Shown in pieces: positions 59,381 through 64,000 of a stretch of 64,000 nt of DNA. Under the pieces are notes generated by a model that saw only the letters and a list, made by a program, of their open reading frames with translations, was not told the origin of the DNA and ran no database searches. Positions within the stretch are counted from its first letter, which is position 1, and each line of letters starts with the position of its first letter. This DNA is from a virus. The stretch lies in IMG/VR virus record IMGVR_UViG_3300036985_003381, positions 1-64,000 of that record; one strand, given 5' to 3'. The position numbers and the translations under genes were made by a program.

Positions 59381-61008
59381 TATGCTAATAATATTTTTTG
59401 TGCTACTCCATTAATTACTACATTCCAATATTGTGTTGATGTATTTACTGCTGGGGTTACTGCTCCAGCTACCGTACCAACACTTCCTACAACAAATTGG
59501 TTATTTGCCGTTGCAGTTGCAGAAGCACCAAGTAAGACACAACCACTAAAATTTGTAGCAGTCGTTAAATATCCTAATGCTGAGTTATTTGTTCCACTTG
59601 CATTGGCAAGTAAACTCTGATAACCTATTGCTGTGTTATTAGATGCTGACGTTGTAGAAGATAATGCTTGGTTTCCTACGGCTACGTTATAATTTCCCGA
59701 ATTACAAGCGTTTAGCGAATTACTGCCTATCGCTACATTATACCCTCCAGTATTACAAGCATTCAAACTATAACTACCAACAGATGTGTTATACGTACCA
59801 GCATTTGCACTTATTTGACTTGCTGCACCGAGTGCCGTATTAAAAACACCGCTGGTTAAGTTTCTTAAAGATGCATCTCCAAAAGCACAATTATTGCTTC
59901 CTGTACTATCTCTTAATGAATTTCTCCCAACCGCACAACTTGAGTCTCCACTTGAACTATTAAGCATTGACTGCCAACCTATCGCTACATTACTAGTACC
60001 ATAAGCATTTGTATAATATGCCTGATGCCCTATTGCAGTATTATAGCTATTTTGACAATTATATGCAGCACCCGAACCTACTGCCGTACAACTAAGATTA
60101 CCACCCTGAAAAAGTGCCATAGAACCTAACCCAGTATTATTGCTTCCAGTCGTACCATAGAATTTAGCAAAACATCCAACAGAAGTATTATCTGTACCAG
60201 TTGTTAATGAGCGTTGTGAACTAGAACCTATTGCAGTATTATAATAACCAGTAGTTTGTGTTTTTAATGCACGATACCCAATAGCAGTATTTTCATAACC
60301 TGTCGTGTTTGCATTTAACGCCTCAAAACCAAAGGTAGTATTTGTAGCTATGCTTCCAGTCCCTAACCCAGCAAATAAAGTGTTAATGGTCATATCAGAA
60401 GTTGTAGTCTTTCTACCAGCAAAGCTTTGTGCTGCCGTTGTAACGACACCGCCAAAAGAAACACTCGCTGGTTGCAAATTTAAGGTAGAACCTACAATGG
60501 TCATTCCATTGGCATTTGGAACTGCACCTATTGTAGTTATTGCAGATAATCCTCCTACAACAATGTCTCCACTTCCTAAAAGTGAAATTGAATTTATAGT
60601 CTTTATATTAGTAGCAGATATTAAAGTATCTTGCTTACTTGCCGCCAATCCTGAATATTGTGAATTTGTCGCATTATCCCCAGTATTAGTTCCGCTTGTA
60701 TTCCCTATAATTACTAATTGAGCATCAGTAACATATCTTTTATTGGTAGTGTCGGCTATGTCGGATGTTGTGGCATCTGCCCCAGTAGTTATTAATCCTT
60801 TAACATCATAAGTAATCTTAGTTTTGGTTGCACCGACAATAGCTGCATTCTCATCAACCTTCAAATCTATGCCTAAGCCTATTATTAACTCAGCAGCGCT
60901 TATTTTCTTTGTTTCATTTGCCGAGACATCAACTATTGGCAGGACATCTAAGCTGTCTACATTTACCCCTAATAATGGGGTTAGGTCAGTTATTTTTTGA
61001 TTTGGCAT
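59380..61008 (-). CDS. Tail fibre/spike with YadA-like repeats (542 aa)
   Basis: N-terminal fibre-type head (MPNQKITDLTPLLGVNVDSLDVLPIVD), then a long series of YadA/head-domain-like repeats with NTAIGY, NTSVGC, NTGLGS, NTAIGH and NVAIGW in register (about 220-500), which form left-handed beta-rolls in trimeric adhesins. The end (TPAVNTSTQYWNVVINGVAQKILLA) is typical of a fibre tip or attachment. It likely recognises the host surface; receptor unknown. Confidence 0.85.
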   Translation of the reverse strand: MPNQKITDLTPLLGVNVDSLDVLPIVDVSANETKKISAAELIIGLGIDLKVDENAAIVGATKTKITYDVKGLITTGADATTSDIADTTNKRYVTDAQLVIIGNTSGTNTGDNATNSQYSGLAASKQDTLISATNIKTINSISLLGSGDIVVGGLSAITTIGAVPNANGMTIVGSTLNLQPASVSFGGVVTTAAQSFAGRKTTTSDMTINTLFAGLGTGSIATNTTFGFEALNANTTGYENTAIGYRALKTQTTGYYNTAIGSSSQRSLTTGTDNTSVGCFAKFYGTTGSNNTGLGSMALFQGGNLSCTAVGSGAAYNCQNSYNTAIGHQAYYTNAYGTSNVAIGWQSMLNSSSGDSSCAVGRNSLRDSTGSNNCAFGDASLRNLTSGVFNTALGAASQISANAGTYNTSVGSYSLNACNTGGYNVAIGSNSLNACNSGNYNVAVGNQALSSTTSASNNTAIGYQSLLANASGTNNSALGYLTTATNFSGCVLLGASATATANNQFVVGSVGTVAGAVTPAVNTSTQYWNVVINGVAQKILLA

Positions 61009-61148
61009 TATAGTTCTATTTTAAAATTATTTTGTTGCAACATAAACCCCCCATTTTGGACAAGTAAATAATTTACCCCGGCAGGATTCCCCCCTGAATT
61101 ATCTGACATTCCTATAGCAATACCTATTGCTAGCATAGTACTATTCAT
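61008..61148 (-). CDS. Small hydrophobic protein (46 aa)
   Basis: ATG frame with a Gly/Ala-rich start (TMLAIGIAIGMSD) and QNNFKIEL at the end. Its stop overlaps the start of the fibre gene (TAATG), so it is probably translated. Too short for firm family assignment. Confidence 0.4.
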   Translation of the reverse strand: MNSTMLAIGIAIGMSDNSGGNPAGVNYLLVQNGGFMLQQNNFKIEL

Positions 61149-61149
61149 A

Positions 61150-61623
61150 TTACCAAAGAGCTAAAACTAATGTTGCTGTAGTATTTGTTGAAAGTATTTT
61201 TACGACTTGAACAGGAACAAATGATCCTGCCGAAAGCCCTGTAAATAAAACAGTATCTCCAGCAGCCGTCATTACATTTAGGTTTCCTGCTCCCCCTACA
61301 TATAATACAGAGCCTTCATTTGGGCTTTCTGCATCATAAATAATATACGACTTTGGATCTGCTGTAAATATATTGGCATTAAGCGTAAGCACGGTTTCGC
61401 TATCTACAGTTAATACCGTTGCTGCCGTGGAGTCTGTTATATTATAAACAATATCCTGTGGCTTTACTTTTGAAGTTATAAATGTAGCAGCAGAGTTTAT
61501 CAGCTCCAATGCAGTTGTAGAAGTATTTGTACCTGATGTAACTACAGCAGGATATGGGACATTAGCATTATCTGACGGAATTACAGATAAGGCTCTTGAT
61601 GGTTGTAGTTTTTGACTTGGCAT
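61150..61623 (-). CDS. Small virion protein sharing a beta domain (157 aa)
   Basis: Starts MPSQKLQPSRALSVIPSD and contains TSGTNTSTTALELINSAATF and SETVLTLNANIFTADPKSYIIY, closely alike to part of the 309-residue connector-like protein at 44131. The end, beta-rich and Gly/Ala/Ser-rich, is like decoration proteins. Probably a head-decoration or fibre-associated protein. Confidence 0.6.
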   Translation of the reverse strand: MPSQKLQPSRALSVIPSDNANVPYPAVVTSGTNTSTTALELINSAATFITSKVKPQDIVYNITDSTAATVLTVDSETVLTLNANIFTADPKSYIIYDAESPNEGSVLYVGGAGNLNVMTAAGDTVLFTGLSAGSFVPVQVVKILSTNTTATLVLALW

Positions 61624-61631
61624 TTTATTTT

Positions 61632-61904
61632 TTAATTAATATTTTTTAATTTCATAACCGCATTTGTATCAGGGTTATATTTAAAGTTTTCTCTAGGTTT
61701 ATTATATCTTTTAGAGGCTCTATCAATAGCCCTCTGCTCTGCTGTCATATTGTTCCTTTTCTCTCCCTCAGATGTAAGTGTTTTACCATCTATACCCAAG
61801 TGACCTCTTTTTTGTAATAGTTTTATTGCAAAATCTCTGCTACCAACCTGGACAGATAATCTGTTTACCAACTCCCCAACTCCCATATATTTTTTACTTG
61901 CCAT
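61632..61904 (-). CDS. Basic small phage protein (90 aa)
   Basis: Lys/Arg-rich helical protein (FAIKLLQKRGHLGIDGKTLTSEGEKRNNMTAEQRAIDRASKRYNK) ending in FKYNPDTNAVMKLKNIN. I recall this type as common in phage genomes. The function is unknown; DNA binding is plausible from the charge. Confidence 0.6.
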   Translation of the reverse strand: MASKKYMGVGELVNRLSVQVGSRDFAIKLLQKRGHLGIDGKTLTSEGEKRNNMTAEQRAIDRASKRYNKPRENFKYNPDTNAVMKLKNIN

Positions 61905-62058
61905 ATGGGAAAATCTTATTTAATGTATCTTTCCTTTTATTACATCCACAGTCTTCTACGCCCATAATTTCTGTTGCTTTTTTTACAAGTTTTTTTACTC
62001 CTGTAGAAACAGTTATCATCTCAATTGTATCGCCTAACCCTTTGTGTCTTGTTACCAT
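61894..62058 (-). CDS. Small Cys-containing protein (54 aa)
   Basis: First gene of the minus-strand block after the divergent promoters. The pattern KGLGDTIEMITVSTGVKKLV...EDCGCNKRKDTLNKIFP is typical of a tiny protein that recurs in phages of Bacteroidota. CGCxxRK could bind metal or DNA, but nothing proves it. It overlaps the next gene by 11 bp. Confidence 0.65.
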   Translation of the reverse strand: MVTRHKGLGDTIEMITVSTGVKKLVKKATEIMGVEDCGCNKRKDTLNKIFPYGK

Positions 62059-62064
62059 TAGATA

Positions 62065-62096
62065 TTTGAATGACTGATATTAATTTTATATATTTG
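62065..62096 (+). promoter_or_regulatory. Bacteroidota promoter for the plus-strand regulator
   Basis: TTTG (62065-62068), 20-bp spacer, TATATTTG (62089-62096): both elements and their distance match the Bacteroidota consensus. The start site would be about 20 nt upstream of the ATG at 62124. Best promoter match in the window. Confidence 0.7.
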
Positions 62097-62101
62097 TGAT
62101 A

Positions 62102-62130
62102 CAAAAGTAATAAATTAAATCTAATGCAAA
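62102..62130 (-). promoter_or_regulatory. Divergent Bacteroidota promoter for the virion module
   Basis: On the minus strand TTTG (62130-62127), 17-bp spacer, TACTTTTG (62109-62102). It would drive the minus-strand genes from 62058. It overlaps the start codon of the plus-strand gene, so the two transcripts may exclude each other. Confidence 0.55.
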
Positions 62131-62585
62131 ACATAAAAAATGATTTCTTAAAATATTGGTCAGTAATACGATATTTTGTCCGTGCAAAATACGGGCTAAA
62201 CCAACAACAACTAGACCTTATATTGTTTCTTTATTCTGAAAAATATTTTACATTAAAGAAATTTGAAGAACTAGACAATGTCCTTATGTGGGACAAGAAA
62301 AGACTTGTTAATATGATAAATGATGGATGGATCGATATATTTATAAAAAAAACAGGAACCAATACCATCTATAAACTGTCCTACAAATCTATCAGACTAT
62401 GCATATCCATTTATAATAAAGTTAACGGGGATGAAATCCCTACATCACCTTGCCACAACCCTATGTTTAGAAAAAAAGTAGGATTTAGTGACAAGGTGTA
62501 CAAACATATGATAATAAATATGAACGAAATAATAAAAAAGAAAAAGATGAATCCAAATACAGACCTAGATGGGGTCTATGACTAA
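62124..62585 (+). CDS. Winged-helix-like regulator (153 aa)
   Basis: The only plus-strand gene in the right-hand block. The pattern KYGLNQQQLDLILFLYSEKYFTLKKFEELDNVLMWDKKRLVNMINDGWIDIFIKK (in segments) fits a MarR-type winged helix with recognition helix and wing. I recall this family as common in phages of Bacteroidota. It lies between divergent promoters and is convergent with groES, so it may control the switch to the virion genes; this is inference. Confidence 0.7.
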   Translation: MQNIKNDFLKYWSVIRYFVRAKYGLNQQQLDLILFLYSEKYFTLKKFEELDNVLMWDKKRLVNMINDGWIDIFIKKTGTNTIYKLSYKSIRLCISIYNKVNGDEIPTSPCHNPMFRKKVGFSDKVYKHMIINMNEIIKKKKMNPNTDLDGVYD

Positions 62586-62839
62586 ACTACCACAACAACA
62601 TCTCTTTCTTGTATAATTGTATACTGCTGTCCATCTATCAACATAGTAAATGCACTTGACTTGTCATAGTATATTTTATCTCCAGACACTATGTTATCAA
62701 CTGCGGTACCGCTCTCAATGACATCAGCTCTCTTATAACGCATACTAGCCACATCATCATTAGATAGCAATATACCTGACTGGGTCTTTACCTCCTCAAC
62801 TACGTCCTTTATTACTAAAAATTTTCCTATTGGTTTCAT
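62582..62839 (-). CDS. groES: GroES co-chaperonin (phage)
   Basis: 85-residue chaperonin-10: KPIGKFLVIKDVVEEVKTQSGILLSND covers the first strand and mobile loop, GDKIYYD and IDGQQYTIIQERDVVVVV match the conserved barrel end. It caps the GroEL cavity. The order groEL, membrane protein, groES is reversed from the bacterial operon. It is convergent with the regulator and overlaps it by 4 bp. Confidence 0.85.
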   Translation of the reverse strand: MKPIGKFLVIKDVVEEVKTQSGILLSNDDVASMRYKRADVIESGTAVDNIVSGDKIYYDKSSAFTMLIDGQQYTIIQERDVVVVV

Positions 62840-63069
62840 ATCGCTTTAACTTTAAAATACCCTATACACGAAAACACTCTAACTGCTGTTCTTTCCTTTA
62901 GGTTAATATGGTTAACATATGCAATACTATGCCATGGACCTTTTTTGTAACTAATGTATACATACTTGTACCCCTTAGATGTTAATCTGTCTTTTACTGA
63001 ATTACTATCCGTAGGGATTAATAATATAACTGCTACTATTGCTATTAAAATTAATATTAACTCTGCCAT
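62836..63069 (-). CDS. Small membrane protein between the chaperonin genes (77 aa)
   Basis: An N-terminal span (LILILIAIVAVILLIP) is followed by a basic soluble part with YKYVYISYKKGPWHSIAYVNHI and SCIGYFKVKAI. It overlaps groES by 4 bp and follows groEL directly. Function unknown; a membrane protein inside a phage groEL-groES operon is unusual. Confidence 0.65.
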   Translation of the reverse strand: MAELILILIAIVAVILLIPTDSNSVKDRLTSKGYKYVYISYKKGPWHSIAYVNHINLKERTAVRVFSCIGYFKVKAI

Positions 63070-64000
63070 CTATTTTGTATCGTAAGTTCTAGCCATTGTT
63101 ATCACCGCATTTGTGCTAAGTATAGTTGTAGCTACACTGATAGCATTCTGTAACGCTATTCTCGTTACCTTTAATGGGTCCACTACACCCATCTTTATTA
63201 AATCACCAACCTCCTCAGTCTTTAAATTGTATCCAATGCTGTTTTCTGATTTATTGCGCTTAATTTTATCATAAATAAATCTATAGTCAATGCCAACATT
63301 CAATAGTATTTGCTTTATTGGTGCATGTAATGCCTCGCATATTATTCGTTCCGCTACATTCTCATCAGTTATTTTTTCCGGTATATCTCTAAAACTTTGG
63401 TTGTATAATGCAACACCTCCCCCAGGTAACACGCCCTCCTCTATGGCAGAACGTACTGCACATACCGCATCCTCAACCCTGTCATATAATTCTTTCTGCT
63501 CTAAGTCAGTATTACCACCAACATATATAACCCCTATGCCTCCCATCAACGATGCAATTCTCTCCATAAGAAAGTCCTTGTCGGATTTTTTAGTCGCAAC
63601 ATCATATGCGTTCCTTAGCTGCTCAACCCTTTCTGATATAACACCATTGTTAGACTTCTTGTCTGAACGAACAATAATAGTCTTTGAATTATTTATTATT
63701 GCCCGGGTTGCGTGACCCAAATCCTCAAATGTCATATGACTCAAGTCATCACCAGTCTTCTCGCTGAAATATGTGGCTCCAACACTTACAGCAATGTCTT
63801 GCATTAACTCATGTTGCTTGTATCCGAAATTCGGTGGCTGTATGACGCATAATTTCAAACTGTTCTTCATGACATTTGCAGCCAATGTGTTTACTACATT
63901 CGCCCCACACGGTGATATTATTAGTAACTTATTGCCATTGGTTATTATTGGCTTAAGTATGCTTTCTATCTGAAGTATGTTCGTTATCTCTACATCTGAC
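63070..64000 (-). CDS. groEL: GroEL chaperonin, 5' end beyond the window
   Basis: The frame is open to the right edge, so the N-terminal part is missing; about 310 residues are seen, corresponding to roughly residues 240-525 of E. coli GroEL. Visible family features: ILKPIITNGNKLLIISP in the apical domain, RVEDAVCAVRSAIEEGVLPGGGVALY (ATP-site Gly and the catalytic-type Asp), and MGVVDPLKVTRIALQNAISVA. The GGM-rich tail is absent; it ends ARTYDTK. Phage-encoded GroEL is uncommon. It pairs with the groES gene downstream. Confidence 0.9.
   Translation of the reverse strand, partial: SDVEITNILQIESILKPIITNGNKLLIISPCGANVVNTLAANVMKNSLKLCVIQPPNFGYKQHELMQDIAVSVGATYFSEKTGDDLSHMTFEDLGHATRAIINNSKTIIVRSDKKSNNGVISERVEQLRNAYDVATKKSDKDFLMERIASLMGGIGVIYVGGNTDLEQKELYDRVEDAVCAVRSAIEEGVLPGGGVALYNQSFRDIPEKITDENVAERIICEALHAPIKQILLNVGIDYRFIYDKIKRNKSENSIGYNLKTEEVGDLIKMGVVDPLKVTRIALQNAISVATTILSTNAVITMARTYDTK

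Noticed and set aside
19721-61904. Assignment to crAss-like phages
   Set aside because: Podovirus-like order is compatible, but there is no giant RNA polymerase and no diagnostic match I could confirm from sequence alone.

Overview
The window reads as a large part of the genome of a tailed phage infecting a Bacteroidota host (Flavobacterium/Cellulophaga-like). It is strongly AT-rich, Shine-Dalgarno sequences are essentially absent, and several leaders carry the Bacteroidota promoter pattern TTTG...TANNTTTG. The replication protein is a VirE-N/BT4734-like primase-helicase. The virion genes point to a short-tailed (podovirus-type) particle: terminase, portal, capsid, ring-like connector proteins, a P22 gp10-like stabilization protein, alanine-rich ejection proteins and a giant internal protein, with no tape measure, tail tube or sheath. 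No tRNA, rRNA, CRISPR array, integrase or RNA polymerase was seen.

Layout. (1) 1-362: 3' end of a plus-strand gene and its terminator. (2) 312-1194: gene-poor AT-rich block with clustered CGACAT iterons. (3) 1195-12184: dense plus-strand early operon of some 25 small, mostly orphan genes, ending in a cytosine methyltransferase, a DnaA-domain-IV-like protein, a Rad52-like annealase, a PD-(D/E)XK exonuclease and an SSB-like protein. Four copies of a 17-bp inverted repeat are scattered through its first part. (4) 12198-16873: terminator, second iteron block, primase-helicase, SF2 helicase, two small genes. (5) 16887-18157: three inverted-repeat units resembling integron gene cassettes, two of them carrying one gene each (a methyltransferase-like gene and an orphan). 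(6) 18154-19724: small plus-strand genes including a VRR-NUC nuclease. (7) 19721-61904, minus strand: virion and lysis module, from the tail fibre (right) through lysis, terminase with an intein, portal, capsid and connectors to a 4577-residue polyvalent ejection-type protein (left). (8) 61894-64000: divergent promoters, a plus-strand winged-helix-like gene, and a minus-strand groEL (cut by the window edge)-membrane protein-groES operon.

How it fits together: plus-strand genes would handle takeover, DNA replication and recombination. Minus-strand genes build the particle, with a phage chaperonin pair probably folding phage proteins and an M15 peptidase plus small membrane proteins releasing progeny. 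The giant protein combines metalloprotease, acetyltransferase-like, repeat and polyvalent domains and is probably delivered into the host with the DNA. The most unusual features are the cassette-like array, the recurring SKSQ linkers in the giant protein, the intein placed directly after the terminase Walker B motif, and the two similar iteron blocks.
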